Shown here piece by piece: positions 8,237-15,503 of a stretch of 64,000 nucleotides of DNA. Made by a program: the position numbers and the translations under genes. Origin of the DNA: Treponema sp. (GTDB lineage Bacteria > Spirochaetota > Spirochaetia > Treponematales > Treponemataceae). The stretch spans positions 1-64,000 of the forward strand of contig NZ_JAFRNB010000131.1 in assembly GCF_017430385.1 (NCBI RefSeq), read 5' to 3'. Numbering within the stretch: position 1 is the stretch's first letter; each line of letters opens with the position of its first letter. The notes under the pieces were generated by a model. It was not told the origin of the DNA, did not search any database, and saw only the letters and a program-made list of their open reading frames with translations.

Positions 8237-8770
8237 ATGAACAAAGACGAAATCTTGGACAAGGCTATCCGCCGAGTGCCCGACTTTCCAAAGCCAGGCA
8301 TTTTATTTTTTGATGTCACGAGCATTCTCACAAACCCGCAGGCATTCAAGCACACAATTGACCGCATGGTCGAAATTTACTCAACTAAAAAAGTCGATGC
8401 AATTGCTGCAGTCGAGTCGCGTGGATTCTTGTTCGGCGCACCATTGGCAGAAAGGCTTGGTATTCCGCTCGTCTTAATCCGCAAAAAGGGCAAGCTTCCG
8501 GGCGATGTTTACCGCGCAAGCTATTCTCTTGAATACGGTGAGGCAACAATCGAAGCACACAAAACCGACATCGAATCAGGCAAAAACTACCTCGTAATCG
8601 ACGACCTCATCGCCACAGGCGGCACTCTCAACGCAAGCAAAAACTTGATTGAGCAGGGAGGCGGCAAAGTTCTGGAATTCTTCGGCGTAATCGGAATCCC
8701 GGAGCTTAACTACAAAGAAGCCCTCGCCCCAACCCCAGTCACAACGCTGATTGACCTCTCTGAAAAATAA
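8237..8770 (+). CDS. apt: Adenine phosphoribosyltransferase
   Basis: Apt salvages adenine to AMP using PRPP. The 177-residue length is standard. FPKPGILFFDVTSIL near the N-terminus and the PRPP-binding motif LVIDDLIATGGTL near residue 117 identify it. It has its own promoter just upstream and a strong terminator downstream, so it is monocistronic. The PRPP synthetase gene lies 4 kb away on the other strand. Confidence 0.95.
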   Translation: MNKDEILDKAIRRVPDFPKPGILFFDVTSILTNPQAFKHTIDRMVEIYSTKKVDAIAAVESRGFLFGAPLAERLGIPLVLIRKKGKLPGDVYRASYSLEYGEATIEAHKTDIESGKNYLVIDDLIATGGTLNASKNLIEQGGGKVLEFFGVIGIPELNYKEALAPTPVTTLIDLSEK

Positions 8771-8792
8771 GAAAAACACGAATAAATCAGGA

Positions 8793-8824
8793 AAGACTTT
8801 CGTTAACACGAGAGTCTTTTTTTT
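8793..8824 (+). terminator. Intrinsic terminator of apt
   Basis: AAGACTTTCGT pairs with ACGAGAGTCTT (one G-U pair) over a TAAC loop and is followed by eight T residues. Confidence 0.85.
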
Positions 8825-8827
8825 ACC

Positions 8828-8972
8828 CCTCACAGAGCGAAGGAGAGCACAGAGAGCACCCCTTCTGACAAAAAAAACACCTCAGTCACATCGTTCGCAA
8901 AAACAACATGACTGAGGTATTTTTATTTCGTATCACAGAAAACTCTCTGTGTCCTCAGTGCCCTCTGTGAGG
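8828..8972. repeat. CACAGAG-type inverted repeat (family R3), 3' of eda
   Basis: CCTCACAGAG at 8828-8837 has its exact inverse CTCTGTGAGG at 8963-8972. CACAGAGAG and CTCTCTGTG lie inside each arm, so the whole forms a roughly 145-bp inverted repeat. The same sequence type lies in frame in the FGGY kinase gene (10999-11097) and in the helicase gene (28124-28155). A terminator hairpin sits in its loop. Confidence 0.75.
8872..8918 (-). terminator. Terminator of eda (bidirectional hairpin)
   Basis: ACCTCAGTCA (8879-8888) pairs with TGACTGAGGT (8909-8918). On the minus strand the stem is followed by a long T run. It is nested inside the R3 inverted repeat. Confidence 0.75.
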
Positions 8973-8980
8973 AACTTAAA

Positions 8981-9949
8981 TTAAGCGCGTTTGAGGTGGA
9001 TTGCGAAACCGCCAACTTCTTTGTCGAGGTAAACGACCTTGAGAGGAGAAGCACCTTCTTTGCCCATCCATTTTTCAGTTCCAGCAACCGGATTGAAGCC
9101 GAACTTTTTAAGGTAAGCAAGTGCACGCTCAACATTGTTGCAGAGTACAGAGATGTGTCCATGAGTTCCGCGGCCGTTCTCTTTCATGATTTCAATCTGG
9201 TCAGATGCGAAGATTGAAGAGTTTCCGACTTTCGCAGCAAAACCGAATGCTCCGAATCCTTCTGCGATTGAAGCAGCATCGTCAGCATTTTTGGCATTGA
9301 TACCCATGTGCTCAACACGGAAGTTGTGCATTGCTTTTACAGCGTCTTTACAAATCTGTGTGATTTCGTCCCATTTGCAGCCTTCGATGAGTGGCTTTTT
9401 AACCATCCAAGTTCCACCCATGCAGAGGATGTTCTTGCGTTTTGCATACTCGCCAACGTTCTCAGTTGTTACGCCACCAGTTGGCATGAATGTGCACTGT
9501 GGGAAAGGACCACCGAAGTCATCGATGATTTTATATCCGCCCTTGCGCTCAGCAGGGAACAATTTAAGATGTGTAACACCCTTGTTGATACAAGCTGTGA
9601 TTTCTGATGGATTTGAGATTCCAGGCATTGTTGGAACATTGTTTTTGATACACCAGTCAACGACATCCGGGTTATATCCTGGGCTGACGATGAATTTTGC
9701 ACCAGCTTTAACAGCTTTTTCAGCCTGCTCAACGTTGAGGACTGTACCAGCACCAACGAGCATGTTTGGCTCAGCCTTAATCATTGCTTCGATAGCCTCA
9801 GCTGCACAAGCTGTACGGAAAGTAACTTCACTTGCTGGCAATCCGCCCTTTACGAGAGCATGAGCCAAATCAGCTGCTTTTGAAGCGTCCTCAATTGCGA
9901 CAACAGGAATAATACCGATGTCACGGAATGTGTCATAAATATCTGCCAT
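8981..9949 (-). CDS. eda: KDPG/KHG aldolase fused to a C-terminal VOC-like domain
   Basis: Residues 1 to about 205 are a class I 2-dehydro-3-deoxy-phosphogluconate / 4-hydroxy-2-oxoglutarate aldolase. Visible are VTFRTACAAEAI (catalytic Glu region), GAGTVLN, FIVSPGYNPDVV and the Schiff-base Lys in THLKLFPAE. Residues about 213-322 (from HMGINAKNADDAA) look like a glyoxalase/bleomycin-resistance (VOC) module with paired beta-alpha-beta repeats. Canonical Eda stops near 210 residues. The VOC part has few clear metal ligands, so a sensing or structural role is as likely as catalysis. The gene is preceded by a promoter overlapped by a palindrome (10025-10044), which suggests sugar-acid control. 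Confidence 0.88.
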   Translation of the reverse strand: MADIYDTFRDIGIIPVVAIEDASKAADLAHALVKGGLPASEVTFRTACAAEAIEAMIKAEPNMLVGAGTVLNVEQAEKAVKAGAKFIVSPGYNPDVVDWCIKNNVPTMPGISNPSEITACINKGVTHLKLFPAERKGGYKIIDDFGGPFPQCTFMPTGGVTTENVGEYAKRKNILCMGGTWMVKKPLIEGCKWDEITQICKDAVKAMHNFRVEHMGINAKNADDAASIAEGFGAFGFAAKVGNSSIFASDQIEIMKENGRGTHGHISVLCNNVERALAYLKKFGFNPVAGTEKWMGKEGASPLKVVYLDKEVGGFAIHLKRA

Positions 9950-9996
9950 TTTTATCTCCTATAAACAGAAATTCCAAGTTAATGTTAAATACTAAT

Positions 9997-10026
9997 ATAT
10001 TACTGAATGATGCGAGGTTTTGTCAT
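9997..10026 (-). promoter_or_regulatory. Promoter of eda
   Basis: ATGACA (10021-10026) and TAATAT (9997-10002) are spaced by 18 nt. The -35 box overlaps one arm of the ATTGGT/ACCAAT palindrome. Confidence 0.5.
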
Positions 10027-10044
10027 TGGTGAAAACTTACCAAT
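10025..10044. promoter_or_regulatory. Operator-like palindrome upstream of eda
   Basis: ATTGGT (10025-10030) and ACCAAT (10039-10044) form a dyad with an 8-nt spacer, overlapping the -35 box. The TTGGT/ACCAA half-sites resemble those of GntR-family regulators of hexuronate metabolism, though the spacing here is wider. The regulator is unknown. Confidence 0.45.
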
Positions 10045-10063
10045 ATTTTCAAAAAAATGTCTT

Positions 10064-10717
10064 TTAAAATTTTAGGGAGCAAACTTCTTCCACCCCACTC
10101 ACGAGAACGCCGCCCATGCCCAGCTCTATCGCAAGCGACAAGTCGATGTCGTAACGGTCGCCGATTGAAACGCACTCTGAATATTCAACCTTTCGGCCAA
10201 GCGCAAGTTCCGCTTCTTTGACGGCGGCATCCAGGATTTTTTTGGAAGGTTTTGAAGCCATGCAAGTGTCAAGCCCGATAATTTTCGGGAAAAACTCGGA
10301 GATTCCGATTACTTCAAGCGTTTTGCGGGCCGGCTCCACAGGATTGTTCGTCACACAAATCATGTAATACTTTTTTGAAAGCTCGGTGAGGGCTGAAATC
10401 AACTTTTCGTCACGGTGAAGATAGTCCGCGGGATTAAAAAGCGTTTTGCGCCATTCAATGCTCGTCTCAATTGAAACGCCAAAACTTGTAAAAAGATTGC
10501 CCAGAGAGATTTTCTGACCGTTGTGGTCGGCCGCCCATTTTCGCCGGAAATCCGCAATCATGTTCCGCGCACTCTCGACAGAATAGCCGTTGAGTTTTGC
10601 CCAATGCCGGATCTGGCAGTCAATCTGCTCGTGAGCATATTCCGGGCAAGTGTAAAGGGTCATGTCTATGTCAAAAATGAGAACTTTCGGATTTGAAGGA
10701 AGATTATATGTCTGCAT
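10064..10717 (-). CDS. HAD-family hydrolase (pyrimidine 5'-nucleotidase type)
   Basis: The 217-residue protein carries the HAD motif I FDIDMTLYT (nucleophile Asp and acid Asp), motif II in MICVTNNP, the Lys region near ASKPSKK, and motif IV GDRYDIDLSLA. The helical cap between motifs I and II places it with the pyrimidine-5'-nucleotidase/Sdt1-like or phosphoglycolate-phosphatase-like branch. It follows the FGGY kinase gene by 19 nt on the same strand, so it may dephosphorylate a sugar or nucleotide in that pathway. The substrate cannot be told. Confidence 0.82.
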   Translation of the reverse strand: MQTYNLPSNPKVLIFDIDMTLYTCPEYAHEQIDCQIRHWAKLNGYSVESARNMIADFRRKWAADHNGQKISLGNLFTSFGVSIETSIEWRKTLFNPADYLHRDEKLISALTELSKKYYMICVTNNPVEPARKTLEVIGISEFFPKIIGLDTCMASKPSKKILDAAVKEAELALGRKVEYSECVSIGDRYDIDLSLAIELGMGGVLVSGVEEVCSLKF

Positions 10718-10736
10718 CGCCTTATCTTATCACATT

Positions 10737-11942
10737 TCAACCAAGAATCGCAAACACGGCCTCGGTGATGTCGTCGTAATCGCCAAGCCCCACACGGGCG
10801 AGAATCAAATCGCCGAGCAGTTCCGCATCCCCACAAGGCATTTTTTTAATTTTTATGCCACAAGCCGCTTCTTTTTGGGCAACAAGACTTTCATTCAAAG
10901 CCTGACCGCCGGTAATCGTCATGAAGTCAGGAAAATACTCGCCGTAAGAAAGAGCCGCCTCACGAAGCAAGTTGATTCCATGGGAAAGCTCGTCAAACTT
11001 CCTCACAGAGGCCACAGAGTTCACAGAGGGATTTTCACCATGGGAAGGATTTTCACACAAAGAAGTCTCTCTGTGCCCTCTTAAGCTCTGTGAGGAATTT
11101 ATAAGATAAGAGACATTCCACAGTCCGCTCACTACGCTGGGCAAGGTTCTTAAGCCCTCTGCAAAAACAGGCTTGGACGTGCAGAGATTCAGCCCTTCGC
11201 TTGTTCCCGCCCTGTCGCACAAACGGCCAGGGAAAACCGTGCCTGTTCCAATCAGCGCGACAACAAAATCAGGAGCGCCGGCAAAGACGAGGGTTCCTTC
11301 CAGAAGACCTGTCGCAATGGCCGCACTCGCGCTCACCTTGCCGACAAAGTTGCCCGCTTTCACAAATCCAGGAAACTTTTTGCAATCATCCTCGGAAAAT
11401 CCGCATTTTTTAAGCTCGTCCTCGTTCCAATAGGCAGGCAAAAACCGCTCTTCGGGCAAAATCGCAACAGATTCACCGGTAAGCTCATGAATCAAGAATT
11501 CCGGCGCACCAAAAATATGTGCCGAATCATTCCAGCTGAACGGAAAATTAAGCTTGAACCCGCAGAATCTTGGTATAAAAAGAGATTTTGTGTTTTTCAA
11601 AGCAAGTTTTTTCTGCGCGCTAAGATTTCCGGCCTGTCCGCGGCCTCCGTTCACAAAAAGCTGATTATATAGAAGAGTCGTTCCATCGTCAGTGACAACC
11701 GTTGGCCCGTTCCCGCTCACGCAAACAGCCTCAACCGCATAGTCAGGATTTTTCGCCGTAAGCTCAGCCACAGCAGCCTTCAAACAAGGAAGCCATTCCT
11801 CAGCCACGCGATTCTCAACCACGGCCTCTTCAGAAAAATACTGGCGTGAGACAAAAATCTCCCCCGCCCGCAAATTGTCAGGCAGGAGAGCCGCTTTTAG
11901 AGAAGAAGTTCCAATATCAACGCATAAAATCGTATCTGTCAT
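10737..11942 (-). CDS. FGGY-family carbohydrate kinase with an in-frame repeat insertion
   Basis: The N-terminal phosphate-1 motif DIGTSSLKAALL and GTGTVFPGR and ITGGQAL later mark an FGGY (xylulokinase-like) ATP-dependent sugar kinase. At about 401 residues it is shorter than the usual 490-500. Residues about 281-316 are encoded by a CACAGAG-type inverted repeat with perfect 12-bp arms (10999-11010 and 11086-11097), inserted in frame between YLINSSQ and KFDELSHG. The start may be ATG 11942 or GTG 11960. Both lie in or against the terminator of prs, with no Shine-Dalgarno site. Whether the kinase is active with the insert is open. Confidence 0.75.
   Translation of the reverse strand: MTDTILCVDIGTSSLKAALLPDNLRAGEIFVSRQYFSEEAVVENRVAEEWLPCLKAAVAELTAKNPDYAVEAVCVSGNGPTVVTDDGTTLLYNQLFVNGGRGQAGNLSAQKKLALKNTKSLFIPRFCGFKLNFPFSWNDSAHIFGAPEFLIHELTGESVAILPEERFLPAYWNEDELKKCGFSEDDCKKFPGFVKAGNFVGKVSASAAIATGLLEGTLVFAGAPDFVVALIGTGTVFPGRLCDRAGTSEGLNLCTSKPVFAEGLRTLPSVVSGLWNVSYLINSSQSLRGHRETSLCENPSHGENPSVNSVASVRKFDELSHGINLLREAALSYGEYFPDFMTITGGQALNESLVAQKEAACGIKIKKMPCGDAELLGDLILARVGLGDYDDITEAVFAILG
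10999..11097. repeat. R3 inverted repeat inside the FGGY kinase gene
   Basis: TTCCTCACAGAG (10999-11010) is exactly inverted at 11086-11097. The interior has further CACAGAG and CTCTGTG runs. The reading frame stays open through it. Confidence 0.8.
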
Positions 11943-11970
11943 AAAAAAAATGCGCCGCACGGATGCGGCG
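11943..11970 (-). terminator. Terminator of prs (third hairpin of a repeat element)
   Basis: On the minus strand CGCCGCA pairs with TGCGGCG over a CCGT-type loop and leads into eight T residues, which abut the ATG of the FGGY kinase. Confidence 0.8.
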
Positions 11971-12047
11971 TAAGAGCAAGGAGAGAATTTTCTGTAAGAA
12001 AATTCTCGTACGAATCAGAAATTACAGGATGTAATTTCTGTTCGAAC
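11953..12047 (-). repeat. Three-hairpin element (family 1, copy A), 3' UTR of prs
   Basis: Read on the minus strand from the prs stop codon: TTCGAAC; hairpin 1 AGAAATTACA/TGTAATTTCT; linker GATTCGTAC; hairpin 2 GAGAATTTTC/GAAAATTCTC; linker TCCTTGCTCTTAC; hairpin 3 GCCGCA/TGCGGC. The same order and near-identical linkers occur at 36378-36471 (copy C) and 22108-22193 (copy D), but with different stem sequences. Confidence 0.8.
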
Positions 12048-13321
12048 TATTCAGCTTTCTCTGCTTTTGCAGCAGCGTCAGTGTCTTTCTTAATCAATTT
12101 GTCGATAATCGTGCGGTTATCAAGCAAATCGCTCAAGCTCTGGTCGTGATGGATTCGTGTGATTACATTTGCGAACAAACCAGTTACGTTTGTTGAGATG
12201 AACCACTCTTTGTCCTTCAAATCAGGATGATAAACAGCGTTTGTACCGATTACGCGGTAGAAAAGGCCGTCTTTGTAAGCCTGGTCGAAAAGCTCAACTG
12301 CGTTACCCGTGAAGAACGGAAGAGAAATTGCAGCGATGACCTTTGTCGCACCGTTGTTGTGCAGGAATTCCATAGCCTTGAGCAAAGTACCGCCTGTTCC
12401 GAGCATATCATCTGCAAGGAAAGCAACCTTACCTTTGACATCGCCGAGCAGCTTAACGCTCTTGATGTTTGTGTTTTTGGCATCCTGAGTGACTACAGAA
12501 TAATCGCGCTCCTTGTAAATCATAGCCAGAGGAACTTTGAGACCTGTAGCATAGAATTTGTTGCGGTCGATTGCACCAGTATCCGGCGAAACGACAACCA
12601 AATCCTCTTTGTTAGGGCCTGTAAGATTAACGACTTTTGCAAGCTCACGGATAATCTGATAAGAAGCGTGCAAGTTGTCGAGATATGTTGTGTTAAATGC
12701 ATTTACGATTTCACGAGAGTGAATGTCGAGAGTGATGACTCGTGTGACATGCTTAAGCTCGTAAATATGGCAGAGCAAAGCGGCTGTAAGGCCTTCCCGG
12801 CTCTTCTTTTTGTGCTGGCGGCTGTACGGGAACGAAGGCAAAACCAAAGTGATTGATGCGGCCCCTGCCTGCTGAACAGCATCGATTGTAACAAGCAAAG
12901 TCATAACATGGTCGTTTACAGAGAAAGTGACCGTGTTCTTTCCGCCGTTCATAGGAATTGGAGAATGGTTCTCAGCATCCTGGAAAATGTAAATGTCCTT
13001 TCCACGGACGCACTCCAAAAGCTCGGCCTTAACCTCACCGTTGGCAAACCATGTGAACTGAGTGTTCACTTTGAAAACTGGCGGACGATATTTATCGACT
13101 GTTCCGCGCACGACCAGGTCAGAAGTAGCAAGGTCGTTCCGGAAGTTAATGTCCTGAACCAATTTATCCTTTTCGAGATTGTATCTCTTTGAAATAACAT
13201 CGCTTTTAAGTGCAAAGCGGTGTTTATACATGTGGCGTAAATGTGCAATGACCTCATCTGCAAATACTGCGCCACCCGGACAAGCAACGACACCAAGATT
13301 AGTCGGTTCTGAATATGGCAT
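12047..13321 (-). CDS. prs: Ribose-phosphate pyrophosphokinase (PRPP synthetase), long form
   Basis: Prs makes PRPP from ribose 5-phosphate and ATP for nucleotide, His, Trp and NAD synthesis. Recognisable are PSFPYSRQHKKKSREG (ATP-binding flexible loop), DIHSREIVNAF, and the PRPP loop VAFLADDMLGTGGTL. At 424 residues it is about 100 longer than classical Prs, with an N-terminal extension (about 1-90) and a charged Lys/Ala tail; a long form is usual in treponemes as far as I know. AAGGGG lies 7 nt before the ATG. Its 3' UTR contains a three-hairpin repeat element ending in a terminator. Confidence 0.92.
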   Translation of the reverse strand: MPYSEPTNLGVVACPGGAVFADEVIAHLRHMYKHRFALKSDVISKRYNLEKDKLVQDINFRNDLATSDLVVRGTVDKYRPPVFKVNTQFTWFANGEVKAELLECVRGKDIYIFQDAENHSPIPMNGGKNTVTFSVNDHVMTLLVTIDAVQQAGAASITLVLPSFPYSRQHKKKSREGLTAALLCHIYELKHVTRVITLDIHSREIVNAFNTTYLDNLHASYQIIRELAKVVNLTGPNKEDLVVVSPDTGAIDRNKFYATGLKVPLAMIYKERDYSVVTQDAKNTNIKSVKLLGDVKGKVAFLADDMLGTGGTLLKAMEFLHNNGATKVIAAISLPFFTGNAVELFDQAYKDGLFYRVIGTNAVYHPDLKDKEWFISTNVTGLFANVITRIHHDQSLSDLLDNRTIIDKLIKKDTDAAAKAEKAE

Positions 13322-13714
13322 TTTAATCCCCTTAGAGAATTTAGAAATCCATACAGGATTCCTTCAATACTTTTATTGTAACTTTTTAAGAGAGAGTGGT
13401 CAAGAAAGAAGCGTAAACATAAGAAAACATTAGCAAATTTCGCAAATAATACGGGCGTATCCCCCGACATCCATGTCGTAACGACAACTCTTCGAGTTGT
13501 CGCGGAATTATATTGCTTTTAGCAACGCGACATCCATGTCGCATTTGTCAAAAAACATTTATTCAGCTTTGCCGGGGGGTCGGGCTTTTCGGGGTTCCGC
13601 TAATCGCTTCATTCGCTACGCGAACGCTATCGCGCCCCTACAATCCCTTACGCAGAAACGCCGTCCACACACTTACAGTGGCAACTTTCTTTACTTTGTG
13701 ATAGACTTTCTTCC
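13322..13714. other. Intergenic region between divergent genes, rich in hairpins
   Basis: 393 nt without a credible gene. The first ~110 nt are AT-rich and should hold the prs promoter, which I cannot place with confidence. From 13462 to 13550 there are four consecutive hairpins. From 13565 to 13665 a GC-rich palindromic stretch follows. A TAGACT hexamer 7 nt before the ATG at 13715 is a possible -10 box for the next gene. Confidence 0.6.
13462..13550. repeat. Array of four short hairpins
   Basis: In series: CGAC/GTCG with an ATCCAT loop; CGACAAC/GTTGTCG; TTGCT/AGCAA; GCGAC/GTCGC with an ATCCAT loop. The ATCCAT loop recurs in hairpins at 3124-3137 and 22177-22192. The stems differ, the layout is alike. 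Confidence 0.6.
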
Positions 13715-14638
13715 ATGAAAATGACCCTGATGGGCACCGGCACAAGCCACGGTGTCCCGGTTATCGCCTGTGACTGCGAAGTCTGCAAATCAACTGATCC
13801 GCACAACAAACGCCTCCGATGCAGTGCCCTGCTTGAGCACGAAGACAAAGCCTTTCTCATCGATGTTGGCCCCGACTTCCGCGAACAGGCACTAAAATTC
13901 AACATCTGCCATCTCGAAGCCGTTTTCATCACGCACTCGCACGCGGACCATCTCCACGGAATCGACGATCTTCGCATTTTCAGCCACAAAGATTCAGCGG
14001 CAATGAAATACGAGCCAAAAAGCCTTAAAAAATTCCCTGAGACAAAGGGAGCAGGTCTTTCAGTCTACACTAGCGAGCGGACAAAAAAGCACATCCATGA
14101 CAGTTTTCCATACATTTTTGTTGATCACGAAAAAGGCGGCGGAAGTCCAAAACTCAATGTAATTCCGGTTGACTCATACAATGCCTCAAATCCGCTCGTT
14201 CCATGTCAGGACACAAAAATCGAAATCACACCGATTCCAATGCTGCACGGAAACCACCACACGATAGGATTCGTTTTCGCAACAACAGATTCATCCAATG
14301 AAAAACGCTCAATCGTATACCTCACCGACTGTCACTTCATCAGCGAAGATTCAATCGCACAGGTAAAAAAAGCGGGCGGCAAAATCGAGCATCTTGTGAT
14401 TGACGCGCTCAGGGAACGGGAACACTCAAGCCACTGCAACTTTCTGCAGGCAATGGGCTACGCCGAAAAAATCGGGGCAAAGCACACCTGGTTCACGCAC
14501 ATAACCCACGACCACAGCCACGACGAGATTAAGCTTTACATCGAAAAGCATCTGAACGAATTCCCAGGCTTAAAGGAAATCGTCGAAAAAGGCGGCAGCG
14601 TTTCTCCTTCTTACGATGGGCTTGTCCTTGAAAGCTAA
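13715..14638 (+). CDS. MBL-fold metal-dependent hydrolase (PhnP-like)
   Basis: The 307-residue protein starts with the beta-lactamase-fold strand MGTGTSHGVPVIAC and a CxxC-containing stretch. The zinc motif HSHADHLHGID follows near residue 75, and later YLTDCHF and FTHITHDHSHD. This matches the PhnP/phosphoribosyl-cyclic-phosphate phosphodiesterase-like branch of the metallo-beta-lactamase superfamily. In this window no phosphonate genes accompany it, so the substrate is open; cyclic nucleotide-like phosphodiesters are likely. It lacks a Shine-Dalgarno site. Confidence 0.82.
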   Translation: MKMTLMGTGTSHGVPVIACDCEVCKSTDPHNKRLRCSALLEHEDKAFLIDVGPDFREQALKFNICHLEAVFITHSHADHLHGIDDLRIFSHKDSAAMKYEPKSLKKFPETKGAGLSVYTSERTKKHIHDSFPYIFVDHEKGGGSPKLNVIPVDSYNASNPLVPCQDTKIEITPIPMLHGNHHTIGFVFATTDSSNEKRSIVYLTDCHFISEDSIAQVKKAGGKIEHLVIDALREREHSSHCNFLQAMGYAEKIGAKHTWFTHITHDHSHDEIKLYIEKHLNEFPGLKEIVEKGGSVSPSYDGLVLES

Positions 14639-14682
14639 GCTGCATCACCGGGCATTTTCTATGCAAAAACGGCTCCATCTTA

Positions 14683-14711
14683 TTGACACTAATTCCCGAT
14701 TTTCATATAAT
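14683..14711 (+). promoter_or_regulatory. Consensus promoter of rpmB
   Basis: A perfect TTGACA (14683-14688) and a perfect TATAAT (14706-14711) are 17 nt apart, the strongest promoter in the window, in line with ribosomal-protein expression. Confidence 0.9.
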
Positions 14712-14752
14712 GTTCAAACTTAATTAGTATTTAATTTTAGGTAGGTAGAATC

Positions 14753-14986
14753 ATGTCTAGAATTTGTGATATTTGCGGAAAAGGCTCTCAGCACGGCAAC
14801 CGAGTTAGTAAATCATACAACCACACACGCCACACTTGGAGACCAAACCTCATCAAGGTAAAGACAGAAGATTTCGGAAAAACTGAGACTTTGACAGTAT
14901 GCACTCGCTGCTACCGCTCAGGCTTCGTTACAAAGAAAATCACTGTAGTTCCTGCAAACGCTGGCGCTCCAAAAGCTGCCAACTAA
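14753..14986 (+). CDS. rpmB: 50S ribosomal protein L28
   Basis: This 77-residue basic protein begins MSRICDICGKG, with HTRHTWRPNL in the middle, both diagnostic of L28. The zinc-type Cys pairs are kept: CDICGK and CTRCYRSG. It is monocistronic between a consensus promoter and an intrinsic terminator. GGTAGGTAG precedes the ATG. Confidence 0.97.
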   Translation: MSRICDICGKGSQHGNRVSKSYNHTRHTWRPNLIKVKTEDFGKTETLTVCTRCYRSGFVTKKITVVPANAGAPKAAN

Positions 14987-15009
14987 TTCAATTCTCACAA
15001 TTGGATGAA

Positions 15010-15038
15010 CCCACCGAAAGCTCGGTGGGATTTTTTTT
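15010..15038 (+). terminator. Intrinsic terminator of rpmB
   Basis: CCCACCGA pairs with TCGGTGGG over a 4-nt loop, followed by A and eight T residues. It touches the 3' end of the convergent membrane-protein gene. Confidence 0.9.
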
Positions 15039-15462
15039 AGTCTCGTGTCACCAAAAGAGCACACAAAACGATAAGGTGTGTCGCAAAGCCATAGAGCCAG
15101 CTAAGGAAGTTATTCATTCCGCCATTGAGCAATCCGCCCCTGCCGAGGAAATCAGCAAGAACAATAGCAGCAGCCCATACGATAACGACAATAAGCTTAA
15201 GGATTGAGCCGAAAGCTCCCATTCTGTCACCGATGAAAAGCTGGAGAATGATAAAGATTCCCGAAAGCAGTTCGATTACGCCGAACGCAATCACAATGAT
15301 GCGGAGCAAGTTGCCAGAAAGTCCTGAGAATACAGTTCTGATTGCATTGCAGCCGAAGTCACCGCCACCCTGCAAAGCCCAGATTCCACCAACAGCAAGC
15401 ATTGCGCCCACCGCAAGATTCAGCACGACCCAGAAAAGCCGCACTCCAGATTTGTTAGCCAT
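15037..15462 (-). CDS. Small membrane protein of unknown function
   Basis: A 141-residue protein with four likely transmembrane helices (about residues 10-30, 50-78, 85-105 and 118-138) and Gly-rich loops. No catalytic motif is seen. The gene ends inside the rpmB terminator. It is preceded by AGGAGG-like bases, so it is probably translated well. I do not recognise the family. Confidence 0.7.
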   Translation of the reverse strand: MANKSGVRLFWVVLNLAVGAMLAVGGIWALQGGGDFGCNAIRTVFSGLSGNLLRIIVIAFGVIELLSGIFIILQLFIGDRMGAFGSILKLIVVIVWAAAIVLADFLGRGGLLNGGMNNFLSWLYGFATHLIVLCALLVTRD

Positions 15463-15503
15463 AACAGCCTCCTTTTATAATGAGCAATTAGATTGCTAAT
15501 TTA

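Noticed and set aside
12227-12856. A 209-codon plus-strand frame inside prs
   Set aside because: It lies wholly antisense to the well-conserved prs gene and encodes nothing recognisable.
13462-13550. Repeated ATCCAT hairpins as a possible CRISPR array
   Set aside because: The units are not direct repeats of constant length and there are no spacers of regular size; no cas gene is in the window.
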